A DNA stretch of 64,000 bases from positions 4,092,001 to 4,156,000 of the forward strand of contig JAWZSP010000007.1 in assembly GCA_034401135.1 (NCBI GenBank), given 5' to 3'. The stretch is from Volutella citrinella. Lineage: Eukaryota > Ascomycota > Sordariomycetes > Hypocreales > Nectriaceae. Of the stretch, positions 21,158 to 32,256 are shown piece after piece; the first letter of the stretch is position 1, and every line of letters begins with the position of its first letter. The notes under the pieces are model-generated. The model searched no databases, was not told where the DNA came from, and saw only the letters and a list, made by a program, of their open reading frames with translations. The translations under genes and the position numbers were made by a program.

Positions 21158-21939
21158 CTATTTTTGCATAGCAGTTGCAGCCTGCTTCTCCTCAGCCAAA
21201 AACTTCTCAATGGCTGGCCGAGTAATTACCCGATTCCACCAAGCGCTCACAGCCTTGCGGCTCATGATGACGTCTCCATACCCCATCGCAAAAAGTCGTT
21301 GGATCAAGGGAATGTAGTAGATGTCTACCAGAGTAAAAGCACTGCCAGCCATGTAATCCCTCTGCTGCAAGAGCCGCTCTGCCACGTCGAAGAAGGCCTC
21401 AACCGAAGTCTCAGCAGCAGCGATGACGGCTTCGTCCGGAGCAAGTCCCCTGAACTTCTTGACAAACTTCTCGAATCCAAGTTTCCCGACAGGGTCGGCA
21501 AAGTAGATTGTCTCCACGAACTCGGCCTCGTCATACTTCGCCGCAGCCTCGGCGTCCGAGTCCGAGGGTAGCAGCGGGATAGAGTACTTCCTGGCGAGAT
21601 ACTTGCAAATGGGGCGACTCTCGAAGAGCGTAAAGCCGTCGGGGAAAGTAACGGCGGGTACTTTGCCGAATGGATGACGCTTCATGTGCTCCTCGGACTG
21701 GTAGCAGCGTCAGCGACCTGGATTCCTAATGATGGAAGCAGTTCACCCACCTTTTGTTCACCCTTTTGAAGATTGAGAAGCACGACGTCGTAGTCGGTGA
21801 AGCCAGCCTCGGCAAGAGTTAGGCGGATGCGATCAGTATTAGTCGAGCCTCGAGAGGCGTAGAGAGTGAAGGCTGGCATTTTGGCGGTGCGGAGCAGTGA
21901 CGTCGCGAGTCTGGGGGTGTTGATGAAGACGTTGGACAT
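21158..21939 (-). CDS. Glutathione S-transferase, two exons
   Basis: Exons 21751-21939 and 21158-21697 give 242 residues from the first ATG. The GTGGGT...CCAG intron joins LQKGEQK to SEEHMKRHPFGKVPAV, a classic thioredoxin-fold segment of GSTs. FESRPICKYLARKY carries the Glu-Ser glutathione contact. The C-terminal all-helical domain includes FTLVDIYYIPLIQRLF. A second Met at codon 21 begins the usual PAFTLYASRGSTNTDRIR start. The 20 residues before it contain Arg and no acids, so a mitochondrial form by alternative start is possible. The enzyme conjugates glutathione to electrophiles. It is divergent from a Zn2Cys6 regulator, with 486 bp between the ATGs. Confidence 0.92.
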
Positions 21940-22425
21940 GAATTGGCGGTGGTGAAGCAGTCGTAGTGGCAGACGGGGTGGACGAAGTTTAAGTTGAGAT
22001 GTGAGGTGTGCCGATGAATATGAGTATGACTAGAGGACAGAAGATGAGAAAGCGGCGACTGCAGTTGTTATTATATATGCATGGACTCGGCAGGGCGGCA
22101 TGATGGACAGCGCGGGTCGGTCATGATGACCGCCGACAACACCGATCAAATGTGGAGTCGACTAACGCACTAATCAATGGAAGGACGAGGCTCATTCCGC
22201 AGCCTGTCGCCATGATTGGCTGCTTCGCTCTGACCGCCTAATCGAGTTAGCAGTGCACGCTCCCTGAAGCTGGTCAATCCACTGGTCGACGCGGGGATGA
22301 CTCGTCCAACCCTTGTCTTCGGCTTCCTTCACTCCTTGATGATAAATCAATCATCACAGATTCACCTGCTCGGATTCCTTACCCGTTGCGTCTCCATCGT
22401 GCATGACTCCCAGCCCCTCCCGACC
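21940..22425. promoter_or_regulatory. Divergent promoter region between GST and Zn2Cys6 genes
   Basis: 486 bp separate the ATGs of the two divergent genes. There is a TATA-like ttatatatgc near 22071-22080, suited to the minus-strand GST. An in-frame upstream ATG at 22297 of the regulator would add 43 residues with no domain, so I keep the start at 22426. Confidence 0.45.
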
Positions 22426-23735
22426 ATGTCGACAACTGCCGAGACCCTGGTCGCCCGCAAGCGCAACGCGCAGAGTCGCACCAAGGTCAAGACGGGCTGC
22501 GTCACCTGCAGGTCCGTCCCACTCCCAGGATACCTCCGAAGTATGCATGCTGACAGGACAATAGGGGACGAAAGGTGAAATGCGACGAGGCCAAGCCGTT
22601 TTGCAAGAAATGCGTGGGCACTGGCCGTACGTGTGAAGGCTACGAGTCTCCCTTCAGGGTCTTTACGAGCCAACCCACCGCCAGCCATCGTGCGGGCGGC
22701 ATAAAGTCAAGCGCTGCGCAGAGTCAACCTAGCTTGCCTGAGATTACAGCCGAGGACATTGATCTGCTCAACCGCTGCTTCTCCACCAAGACCATCTTCG
22801 ACGTGAAGCTGGACTGCGGTGAAGAAGCCAGACAAATCCTCCAGTCCAGCTTGACTGATCCGACCGTGCGTCTCGCGCTGTCGTCTCTCAAGGCGCTCCG
22901 GCGAGACCTCGAGGCGTCAGATGATGCCCCTACTGCTCTCATCCAGCAGACTATAAGCTCCGACTATGGCCTTCAGCAGTACTGTAGTGCGTTGGGCGGC
23001 CTCGTGTCTAGTCTCTCGTCTCCTGGCGTCAAAGACTTGAAGTCTGCGCTTACTTGCTGCCAACTCTTCATCAGCATCGAGCAGCTACGGAGCAACTTTG
23101 ATATTATGGGCCAGCACATCGTGCAGGGTCTTAGAATTCTGCACGAGTACCGAGCAAGGCCAACTTTGGATGCCTCGAATAAATTGGTTCCGGCAAACTA
23201 TGGCAAGCTGCCCATGATTGATGTTTTCATCATCAAGATGTTTGCCGCGCCATGCAAGTTCGCCGAGCCCCCCACAGCAGCTGATGGTAGCGCAACGACG
23301 CCAGCTTCTGCTTGCCCATTGCCGCATCAGCAGCCCGGCGAACCTCGAGACCGCACCCTTGCACCAGACATGCGGGCAGGGCTGACCAGGATCGCAATGT
23401 CGACGCTTGACTTTCTCAGTAGAGTCTCGAGTGTGGAATCAGCAGCAGACGCTCTTGTGCTTCTACCCGAGAAGGCATCCCTGCTTGGCCAATTAGATTC
23501 ATGGCTTCTAAGTCTTGAGCTTGTTCGGAAGAGCGCAGATCCTCCTGGCTCAGAACCTATTCAGGGCTCTTTCTTGCGCTTCTTCCACCAAGCAGTCCAG
23601 GTCATCCTCCTCGGGGCGTTGGATGCCTCGCCTGATAACAGCAGTTGGCTGCAGATAGAACAAAAGCGATTACAGGACATAGCTAGCAACGTGAGGGAAA
23701 GATTGGAGGCCTATAGAGCCCAGAGGGCGACATAA
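22426..23735 (+). CDS. Zn(II)2Cys6 transcription factor, two exons
   Basis: Exons 22426-22511 and 22565-23735 give 418 residues. The intron (GTCCGT...ATAG) falls inside the zinc cluster, as is common in fungi, and its removal gives GCVTCRGRKVKCDEAKPFC followed by KKCVGTGRTC: six Cys with spacing 2-6-6-2-6. The N-terminal Lys/Arg-rich stretch (KRNAQSRTKVK) suits nuclear import and DNA contact. The rest is a mostly helical region typical of the shorter C6 factors with a fungal-specific tail; no MHR core is obvious. The position divergent from the GST gene suggests it may regulate that gene or itself. Confidence 0.9.
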
Positions 23736-24311
23736 GGCGGTCAAAGGAGCAAATGGCGGCTGTGGGATCTAGAACATCTAAATTTAGCGCTGTATTTTCA
23801 ACTCCACATCAGATCCCGTTGACACCACTGCCAATTTTCGCTTGGGTGTCCAGAGTCCGAGACACTCCACCCGATCTTTTTTATCGCCGGACCGTAAATA
23901 CCGAGCCATAGCATGCATTACTAATGCCGGACCTCAATACCAGATATGAGCCTCATCCTCGCACCCCCCAAATTACGCCACTAGCGCACTCGGCCTCGCG
24001 ACTCATCGTAAAGGCGCGCGAGGGCAGGGTTACCTGGCTTTCCCTTTTCGGACAGTAGAGCGAACCAGCCAATCAGCGACCAGTTCCGACCCAAACCATC
24101 CAAAGGACTCGTCACAACGGTCATCATGGTGGTCAAGCTGTTTAATTATATAAATTTGCTACATCCCATCCCCCTTTGAAATCAAAATTCTTCATCTTTA
24201 TACCAGCTGTGCTAGGCAATACCAATTTTAATCACCTAATCTGTACCCTTCAACCACACATTCTTCAACTAAGACCGTCCCTAGATTCTCGAGTCTTCCC
24301 CATCTTCAACC
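23736..24311. other. Intergenic region
   Basis: 576 bp between two plus-strand genes. A TATA-like ttatataaat at 24145-24154 lies about 160 bp before the ATG at 24312. Nothing else was noted. Confidence 0.5.
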
Positions 24312-25004
24312 ATGCACTTCCTCCTCCTTGGCGCCACCGGGCGGACCGGCAAGCACGTCGTCAATGAACTGCTCTCCCAAGGCCACACAGCCGTAGCCCT
24401 CGTCCGCACCCCCAGCAGCCTCCAGTCCCGTCCTGGCCTGACCGTCGTCACCGGCTCACCACTGTCAAAGCCCGACATTGCAAAGGCCCTCACCGCGGCA
24501 CCTTCCCTGACGCCCTCCGCCGCCATCATGACTCTAAATGCGGTCCGCAAGTCTGACAGCCCCTTTGCGCCGCCCCTCTCACCTCCCCGCTTCCTGGCCG
24601 ACTCATGCGCAGCTGCGTGCGACGTGTTGGAAAAGGCGGGCATTCGTCGCATCATCGTCATGTCCACCGCTGGCGTCGGAGACTCATGGGCGAATCTACC
24701 GTGGCTGTCCAAGGCGTTTATGGGGTGGACGAACATCAAGTATGCGCTCGAGGACCACGGCATCTTGGACAAGGAGATCCGGGGGACCAAGATGGAATGG
24801 ACCCTGGTGCGGGCTGTGAGGCTGGAGTTTGACGATCCCAAGCAGAAGCCTTCCGAGAAAAAGGCCGACGTGCAGGTTCTGAGCGGCAACGGAGAGGGTA
24901 TGGGCATGTCCGACAGCGTCAGTGTGGCGAGCGCGGCGAGATTCCTTGTCAAGACTGCAGTGGAAGGGCTGTTTGTCATGCAAGCAGTGGTCATTCGAGA
25001 TTGA
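24312..25004 (+). CDS. NAD(P)-binding Rossmann protein (NmrA/atypical SDR-like)
   Basis: A single-exon frame of 230 residues. It opens MHFLLLGATGRTGKHVVNELL, an intact GxxGxxG nucleotide-binding turn typical of NAD(P)-binding domain 10/NmrA proteins. Later blocks KAGIRRIIVMSTAGVGDSW, KYALEDHG and TLVRAVRLEFDD follow the usual order of this family. No catalytic Tyr-x-x-x-Lys is visible. Members act as reductases, ketide isomerases or redox sensors, so no reaction is assigned. It is complete in length for the short form of the family and has no signal sequence. Confidence 0.85.
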   Translation: MHFLLLGATGRTGKHVVNELLSQGHTAVALVRTPSSLQSRPGLTVVTGSPLSKPDIAKALTAAPSLTPSAAIMTLNAVRKSDSPFAPPLSPPRFLADSCAAACDVLEKAGIRRIIVMSTAGVGDSWANLPWLSKAFMGWTNIKYALEDHGILDKEIRGTKMEWTLVRAVRLEFDDPKQKPSEKKADVQVLSGNGEGMGMSDSVSVASAARFLVKTAVEGLFVMQAVVIRD

Positions 25005-25202
25005 GCAGCTGAAGGAGCTGGGGTATGTCGATCGGAGGCTGTCTGTCGTTTAGACAACACAATGGGTGCCGAAGTTGGGAGCTTGTGCTGTCATGTTTCC
25101 ATGTAGGAATAGAGTATATCCGGGTTGGCAGATTTCGAGTTGTTGAGATAGTCTAATAAATCATACCCTTTTACCGCTGCGCATCGAATCGTATCGTCAA
25201 TG

Positions 25203-26489
25203 TCAGGACCAGTCCCATTTGCGAAACTCATCTTGATCCTCGCCCAAGCTGCATATAATGTTATTTGCCTCGTAGGCCTGCTTCATCATGGGTCCATTGG
25301 TGTAGGTGTCCGAAAACTGCACCTCCTCCAGCAGCGGAAAATGGCTCGGCGCAACAGCTGCGAGGCGAAATATTTCCCTGTCGACATTTTGCGACCAAAA
25401 CCCGAATCTCTTGATGGATTTCGGTAAAAACTCCACAAAGAGGTTGTCGTCTTCCGGTCGAGATTGCTCCGTGACGTCCACGTCGCCCATGATCTGTATA
25501 GTCTCCAGAACTTGCATTTTCGCCAACGTCCCTTGCAAAATCCATTTTGGGACCCCACGGTCGACCCTGAGGTGAAGAAACAGGTGTCGTAGGGTGTCGG
25601 ACCTCGTCAGTAGAGTCTCAAAGATGCCGTGCGGAGGTGCCTCCCCCCAGGGATTCAAATAGTCGTCTTCATTCGCGGGGTCGTGCTCGACGGAATAGTA
25701 GATGAGCGTCTCAAGCTTCTCAAAGCCCTCCATGACGTCGGCAAAGTCCTCCACTTCCAAATAACTTTCATAGAGCTGGAATGTCTTGAGGGTTGGGTGC
25801 TTGATATTGCCAAAGGATGCCAGCTCGCCCACTGACAGCTCCTCCAGGTTGGGCGCCGCCGGCAGAAGCTCCTTGAGGGCGTCATCCAGGCCAATCTCCC
25901 TCTGAATCACACCGAACTGGATGTCGATATTTCTCAATGCCACGAGAGGCTGAGGCAGCTTTAGTGAGAATGCCTCGTCGGCTTGAAAGTACACATTCAT
26001 CTTTTCGATATTGGGCACCAGCGCGGGGGCCAGGGCAAAGAACAAATCCGACATCAACCTCCGCTCTCGCTCATCGCCAGTGCCAGGAAGGTAGGCAAAC
26101 TTTGCAGTGTAAGATCCACGCGTCTCTCTATCGGTGCACTTGACCGCATGGTCGCGCAACATGTTGACATCTTCCCTCGGAAGCTCTCGAGTGTCGAATC
26201 GCCAGTAGAGCGGCATGTCGAGTCGGACCACGGACCTAGCCAGAGACGGGTTCTCGACCAGTGTGCGGACCAGCCGAGCAGCCTGGCGATTCGGCACCGG
26301 GCAGTGATACAGGATAGGTTGGGCAATGGCCGAAAGCGCTCGACATGTCAGGGCAAGGCGTGCGAGCGCGACGGCCATGGGTCGATGAATAGGTGGCTGC
26401 TGATATGGGCCCAGGTCCATGCAGTGCATACAGAGACAACGACATATTTCTTCGATAATCTCCACGGGGAGATCTTGAAGCTGCACCAT
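25203..26489 (-). CDS. F-box protein with leucine-rich-like C-terminal region
   Basis: A single-exon gene of 428 residues. I start it at ATG 26489 (MVQLQDLPVEIIEEICRCLC), because this is the canonical F-box opening; the frame is open 68 codons further up but without conserved content. The F-box (about residues 3-60, including LTCRALSAIAQPILYH) would bind Skp1. The remainder has spaced Leu-rich segments such as NLEELSVGELASFG, LKTFQLYESYLEV and LFLHLRVD that resemble irregular leucine-rich repeats used to bind substrates of SCF ubiquitin ligases. The substrate is unknown. Such genes are numerous and variable in filamentous fungi. Confidence 0.8.
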   Translation of the reverse strand: MVQLQDLPVEIIEEICRCLCMHCMDLGPYQQPPIHRPMAVALARLALTCRALSAIAQPILYHCPVPNRQAARLVRTLVENPSLARSVVRLDMPLYWRFDTRELPREDVNMLRDHAVKCTDRETRGSYTAKFAYLPGTGDERERRLMSDLFFALAPALVPNIEKMNVYFQADEAFSLKLPQPLVALRNIDIQFGVIQREIGLDDALKELLPAAPNLEELSVGELASFGNIKHPTLKTFQLYESYLEVEDFADVMEGFEKLETLIYYSVEHDPANEDDYLNPWGEAPPHGIFETLLTRSDTLRHLFLHLRVDRGVPKWILQGTLAKMQVLETIQIMGDVDVTEQSRPEDDNLFVEFLPKSIKRFGFWSQNVDREIFRLAAVAPSHFPLLEEVQFSDTYTNGPMMKQAYEANNIICSLGEDQDEFRKWDWS

Positions 26490-26760
26490 GGTGGAAATAT
26501 GGCCCGAGATGCTTGCAGGTCTTGACTTGTTGGAGCCCGACCGTGATACATCAACAAAGTGAGGCGGGGTAATTCGATGTCTCCTCTTCCAGCCAATGAG
26601 GACGCTGGTCTCCCTTGCGTACCCTAGACTTGGCTCTGTTGAGTTTGCTGACAGCAAAGGCAAAATGAAAAGCATACATGGATGTCTTTCCATCTATATC
26701 ATGGAAGATCATCTTCTCTATTGAAAATCTATTATTCTATCCTCCGAGACTGCTCTTAGT

Positions 26761-28210
26761 CTAGCGACTACCACGCTCTGTACTGTCTCCGCCAGTAGTC
26801 TCAACGTCCCAAGCGTCTGATTTACGGCCACCCCTTTGGACTGGGGTCATGTTGATGTGGACGGTCGAAGTCGAGTCGATGGGCTCCCCTTGTATCCCAT
26901 AAGTGGATGAAATGCGCCCTCTACTGTAGGCCCGGTCATTTGTTTGTCCTGTGCGACCTCCCCACGCATGGAGCATCTCGTTGAACAATGTACGCCACCG
27001 ACTCAGGGATGCTTCGTTGATTCCGTAGATGGTTGCGTCAATAAACCCTTGGAGCACGATGCAGGACTAAATCATGTTAGTGCTGGCTTTTGCAAAATTG
27101 ACACGACTCACCTTGTCAACTGTCTGGAGCGCAAACGGAGCGGGAGATCCCGTGGCTGTCTGGTAGATGCGGACGGATGTGGGAAGGATCCAGACGAGCA
27201 TGTACGCAATGGGATATAGCAGCATCATTCGAGCGACCTTGGATGTGTGAGATGATGCAAAGACGAGATTTGTGAGCCAAACGCACCTGTTTGAGGTTCT
27301 TATTAGACTCTGGGGGCGTGTGGGACTGGCCAGCGCCACGCGTGGTGTCAGTCGTCGTCCCATTTTGTGACCGGTGGTTCGAGGAAGACTGCTCAAACGA
27401 AACAAAACTCTGGTGTGCGCGGTGCAGCACGTAGTAGACGCGTGAATATATGGCGAGTATGCCAATGATGATGACCCATCGTGGGACGAAATTGGCCAAC
27501 AGCCGGACTTTGTCAGAGGTGAACCAACACCCTGCGGCCCGAGTCAGCGTTGCACTCCCAGAAAGAGCTGGCAAAGTACGTACAGGCTCCAATGTCTCCG
27601 TATCCAGCTAGTTTCAGTCCGATGCCAGCCCACAAAAGGCTAAACAGCCATGGAAAGGCCATGAGCCAGAGTCGATGGTCCTCCACCCACGAGTAAGTCT
27701 TCTTGTGGTCTGCGAGGATCAAATAGGTCAAGATGGCGATGACCAAAACCCAATAGTCCGTCTGGATAACAAAGACTTGGGTCATGAATCCGTTGAAGTC
27801 GCAAAATGTTTCCTGCGAGGTGGCTCCAATGAGCCTGCCACTGACGTTCATCGCGGTAGATGACAGGAAGTTCAAGGCCATGATTGTGTCACTGATGGCG
27901 AGTCCTCTGGCGACTGTCAGACGAGTCAAAATTTAGGGGTGTGTGCTTCACTTACAGGATGAGCTGGTGACGGAACGACCTCAGACTCTTGAAAACCTGA
28001 GCAGGTCAGCGATCATGCTGCGTAAAAGTTGGGTCAATGCGCACGTACAGCAAAACTAAGAATCATCCAAGCTCCCCCGAAAATGGACAAAATCGAAACA
28101 AGCATGATAACTATGCTTTGGACGCGAATCTCTGCGTGCCGCGTAGGGGCAGCCAGCGCCTCCCGCCGGGATACCCCGAGAAAAATCTCATCTGTTGGAA
28201 ATGGAGACAT
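26761..28210 (-). CDS. cAMP-receptor-like G-protein-coupled receptor, six exons
   Basis: Exons 28049-28210, 27956-27996, 27584-27906, 27287-27531, 27112-27237 and 26761-27066 join in phase to 400 residues. Intron 2 uses the second CAG acceptor so that HQLIL joins GLAISD. Helices are recognisable in order: VIMLVSILSIFGGAWMIL; SDTIMALNFLSSTAM; FMTQVFVIQTDYWVLVIAI; LWLMAFPWLFSLLWAGIG; NFVPRWVIIIGILAIYSRVY; MMLLYPIAYMLVWILP; a last one after DKSCIVLQGFIDATIYG. The CDFNGFMTQ, WCWFTS and Q-VARMMLLYP blocks are those of fungal class V cAMP-receptor-like GPCRs (Dictyostelium CAR family). A long hydrophilic third loop and a Ser/Thr-rich tail fit G-protein coupling. The ligand is unknown. Confidence 0.88.
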
Positions 28211-29861
28211 CTCCAGAGCTTGATAGAGTTTGACCACCATGGACACCCAGCGTTTCAACAGAGCAGAAGGTTGGAAATAAAATGGAGTGGGCGGGTCACA
28301 GTACTTCAACACCACGCTTCGTGACAGGTCAGATTGATGGCGAATCCTCTGGCCGTTGTGCTTCAAGGGGGCACTTCAGCTGCTGGGCTCCTGGTCACCA
28401 AAACCCTGCGAGCGCGAGCACCGTATCAAGGACAGGCACCGAGGGACAGTGGCGGAGAAGAAGGGGAAAAAGCAACACGCGCTGTGGACATGGACGCTTA
28501 TCGTGGCGCAAGCAGACCCCAGACGACCCCATGATACGGCCGTTACACAAGTTCACCAGGGGGGGAGCAGAAGCGAGTAAGCTGAAAAAAATAAAATAAA
28601 AAGAGGCCATGATCGATTTGAGACTCGGCTACTGCAGGGGACTGGGCGATGCGATACGGCATTGCGTGCGGTTCCTGGATGGGATATCGGTAGTGGCCGT
28701 CTTTTGGTTCTTATCATCCAGGGTTGTGGGGGATGAGTGGGGGGGCGGATTTGGCATCTCCGGGCGACTGCGTCCAGGTGCGGCCGTGCATGATAAGACC
28801 CTGCCATCGCCTCCCCTTTGCCTGGTCCATCATATGGAGGTGCCTCCCCCTTTGCTGAGCCGTCATTTCCATCATTTCGCCTTCTCGCGCATGTGTTAAT
28901 GCCGACAATGTCCCGCGCTGTATTATCTGCTTGGAGAGGGCTGAGATCGCTCACTTGACCAGGTGTTGCATGGCCACGCTGATAAGCTAGCGCCTTTTGC
29001 TGTCGATATTATCTACGTTTGTGATGCCGTGATCACGACATTAGAGTGTGGCTGCCCTGCTGGCGCTATGTGGCGTATCGGTGGCGTTGATCTGTCTCTG
29101 ATGCGGCACCTTATCTTCATCAGATGCAGCTTTCTTCCAATAGTCCGTATGCTATTCCTCTTTGTGTCTGCCACTTTCAATGGCCCTAGTCTCTCGCCAT
29201 TAGCGAGTCATGAACCAGTGCCACCATGAGGACCGCGGGTCGGGAAACGGGCTCATCATTCCCGACTCATGATAAGGAAATTCGGCGAGCGGACCTTGTC
29301 AATCTTGAACAACACGTGGCCGGTCACTAAGTGCGAATCGCGGACCGTGATTTAGCCATGTTCCCTGTATCCGGCGCCTGGGACCGAAATGCGGGGAATG
29401 AAGCCCTCAACTTATCCTTATCTCGGCCGACCACTGCATCGTGGGGAAGGATGAGAGAGCAATCTTTGCCCAGATGAGCTAGCAGTGATTGGAAAGTCGA
29501 CCCGGGGATGATTCTATTGGCTGCAACTATCCAAATGTCGGGAAAGGATGATTAAATCGCATGCAAAGTCGGCTTTGAGCCCTGCATTTAGTTCGCCGCA
29601 TATCCAGTGTTTATACCCTAGCCCAAGACGTCATTGCCAGACTTGATTCAATCATGAGCGCCAATAATGCGCAGAGCGAGGAATGCTTGACACTGAGCAT
29701 CTGCAATTAGCGAGCCAGAGACCCCAAGTCTGCTCTCAAGTCTGTTCTCGTCTTTTCCACGGCCGTAGTATCAACAAACAATGGAATCAGGGCCGTGGAA
29801 TGTGATGCAAGCAAACTATATCAGAATGAAGAACAGGTCATTGTTACATGAGATCGCTTCT
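28211..29861. other. 1.65 kb intergenic region
   Basis: No gene supported. Short frames on both strands (for example 28282-28599 plus, 28553-28954 minus) lack family features. The left part is the GPCR promoter. The right part is the 3' flank of the Zn2Cys6 gene. No repeat or RNA gene recognised. Confidence 0.5.
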
Positions 29862-31635
29862 TTACACAAATGACGGTACCGTGCTCGTCAAGCTGAATAG
29901 CAGTTTTAGCTTGTGCGCATAGTCCAGCTCTGCATCTGCCATGTCTTCCTGTACCCAAAGCGCCTTGACCATTTCGGCGACATGCTCGACATTCACCGAA
30001 GGGGCGGCTTCCTGTGTCCTGGAGGCGAGGTCTAGTATTGCTAGCCTCTGCTCATCGGTATTGGCCTCGCATCCTAGAATAAACAAAGGGAAAGGGCTTC
30101 GGCAAGTATGGAGCTGACTAATGACGAGAAATGCCTCCTCGACCCAGCGTTGGAGCTTTGTCGTGTTTCGCACAGAATCTGATGATGAGCGAACCAGGTA
30201 GATCAACGTGGCGAGGCGATACAGCTCAAAAGTATGATCGACATCCGGCACCGATGATTCAGTAGCGGTCTCGCGATAGGTCTTCAACTTGCAGAGCTTC
30301 CATTCGAGCAACTTGAGCGAGGATTGGTAGTTTTGGTCGCCGTGCTCAGGGCTTGATGCGTCCACCACAATGTCGCAGACGTCGGATAGCAGGTCCAATA
30401 CATCGTGAAACGAAGAGTTCAGGCGGCAACCCTGTGACAAGTTAGATATAGGCGGTCATAGGCCCCGTTTTTGAGCAACATACGCGAGTGTCCTGGATGC
30501 CGCCGCCGCACACGGTGGGCTCTGTGTCTCTGAAGCCGAGCCCCTTCACGCGCAACTGTTCAACGTCGTAAATGCGCCTCCAGTGTCTTAGACTGAATCT
30601 GGCCAGCACATCGTAGTACTGGACCCATCCGATGAGAGCAGAAAAGTCACTCTCGCCGATATCATCATCTAGTCCAGTGAGCTTGATGACCTGCTTGGCT
30701 CCGCAGACATACCACAGCCAGTGACTAGGGGGTTCAGACGATTGCTGAAGCTAGAAAGAAGGAATAGGACGTAAGCCACAAGACAATGAACGACAGGCTG
30801 ACTGGACCATACCTCGCAAGAGCAGAGCAACATGCCTGCAGCGACATGCTGAAATGACTGAGCTGGGCCGATGGAGTTGTCTGCGGCTTTTGCGAGAGCC
30901 CGCAAAGCCGCCACTCGGTATTGAAGGGCGTTCAGCGAAGGCGAGCCCTTGTGCACCGAGGCTAATGCAATGGCTGAGCGTAGCAGTGCAGTGGAGGATT
31001 GGGATCCGTGAGAGAGAGCCATGCGGAGTATAATAGCACGCATGCCATCTGCATTCTGACCGAATGTGAAGATGGAAAAGGAGGCGCAGGATATAACTTT
31101 GTGTTCGTCAGCCATCCTGACACTCGAATGGGTTAGAATATACGCAGAATATACAATATTGAAGCAGGTCCGTCTCCTCAGATGTCAAGTTGGCTTGGGG
31201 CAGGACCGCTAGAGGGACAGGCACAGGGCGTACACGCTTCCAAGATGGCTCGAGCCCCCTGAAGGAAGCAGCAGTTTGGGTGAGCTGAGCGAGCTTGGGC
31301 TCATAGTACTCATACGGGATGGCAAAGTACTGCTGAATCTCGACATCCCAGTTGGACGTGTTGATCAGCTGCACCTCGCCAAGCCTTTTGCTCTGGTTCG
31401 TGTCGACGTGGTGGGGATTAGGCCCCAGGACGGCTCGCTTCCTGTCGGTGCTCCGTGGCCAGGACAACCGGATGCCGTACCCTGGGCATTTTCGCTTCAG
31501 GGCCGTACAGCGGTTGCAGGCTGGAAGAGAACGATCACACCGCACCTTGCGCTCTGCAATGGGGCGTTAGTTCCATGTGGACTCATCAGGACAGGCTGGC
31601 GTACCTCTGCAGGTATCGCATCCCCGGTTCGTCAT
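29862..31635 (-). CDS. Zn(II)2Cys6 transcription factor with fungal-specific region, five exons
   Basis: Exons 31605-31635, 31155-31553, 30813-31096, 30484-30750 and 29862-30431 give 516 residues. Intron 1 splits the zinc cluster (CDTCRE/RKVRCDRSLPACNRC then KRKC; spacing 2-6-6-2-6). Intron 2 (GTATAT...CAAAG with a GGCTGACG branch site) removes an apparent stop and joins TDLLQY to FISCASFSIF, as expected for the start of the fungal-specific domain in this subgroup (DUF3468/fungal_trans_2). The middle block ALLRSAIALASVHKGS...YRVAALRALAKA and the C-terminal helices match that subgroup. It is divergent from an SDR gene, with 621 bp between the ATGs. Target genes are unknown. Confidence 0.87.
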
Positions 31636-32256
31636 GTTGCGGGGCACTGGATTGTGACGAGAGGGTATTTGTCAGGTTGGAACAGGCCGGATGACACGGT
31701 TAACCGTTCAATACGTGTAAAAATGCTCGTCTTTGATCAAAGGATTGGTGGTGATGGCAATCAAGAAGTCATCCCGCCGGGAAAAAGTTGCCCAGTCTTG
31801 AGTCGCTCGTCCGTTGTGCATAAATTGCTGCCTCATCACGTCAGCATGGACAAGAAGGACCCCACCACCCCCGCTAGCCCATCTGCAAGGTGCACGGCTA
31901 GGCCGCTGCTGCTGCAACTTTTTCCGAGCTGAGCTAACGGCATCGAGCAAGTGGTGGCCCATTGTGGGTTTGGATCGGGAATGCAATCACTCATTGTATG
32001 TCTCTGCCAAGGGGTCATCCAACAGAACCTTGTGTGAATAGTTCCACCGACGATTGGAAATCAAGAGAAGTCTTCGCCGCTTACTCAATCAATATTGAGG
32101 GGGTTCTGGCTATAGCCTTGGGAAGGGGGTGGAGCTTTAGCTTTACATAAATATGCCACATGGAGCATGGAGCATCACGAACGCATCATCCATCCCCAGC
32201 AGCATCTCTACAGCCAACATCACACCTACAAACCGATAGCAACAACCCAGCACACA
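31636..32256. promoter_or_regulatory. Divergent promoter region between Zn2Cys6 and SDR genes
   Basis: 621 bp between the two ATGs. A TATA-like ttacataaat at 32142-32151 lies about 105 bp before the SDR start. No gene is supported within. Confidence 0.45.

Noticed and set aside
18078..25004. Idea of one biosynthetic cluster (enoyl reductase, GST, regulator, Rossmann protein)
   Set aside because: No core synthase lies in or near the segment, and the gene at 25203 is an ordinary F-box gene; proximity alone is not enough.
31097..31154. Apparent stop and frame change in the Zn2Cys6 gene at 31.1 kb
   Set aside because: An intron from GTATAT to CAAAG with a CTGAC branch site restores the conserved LLQYF start of the regulatory region.
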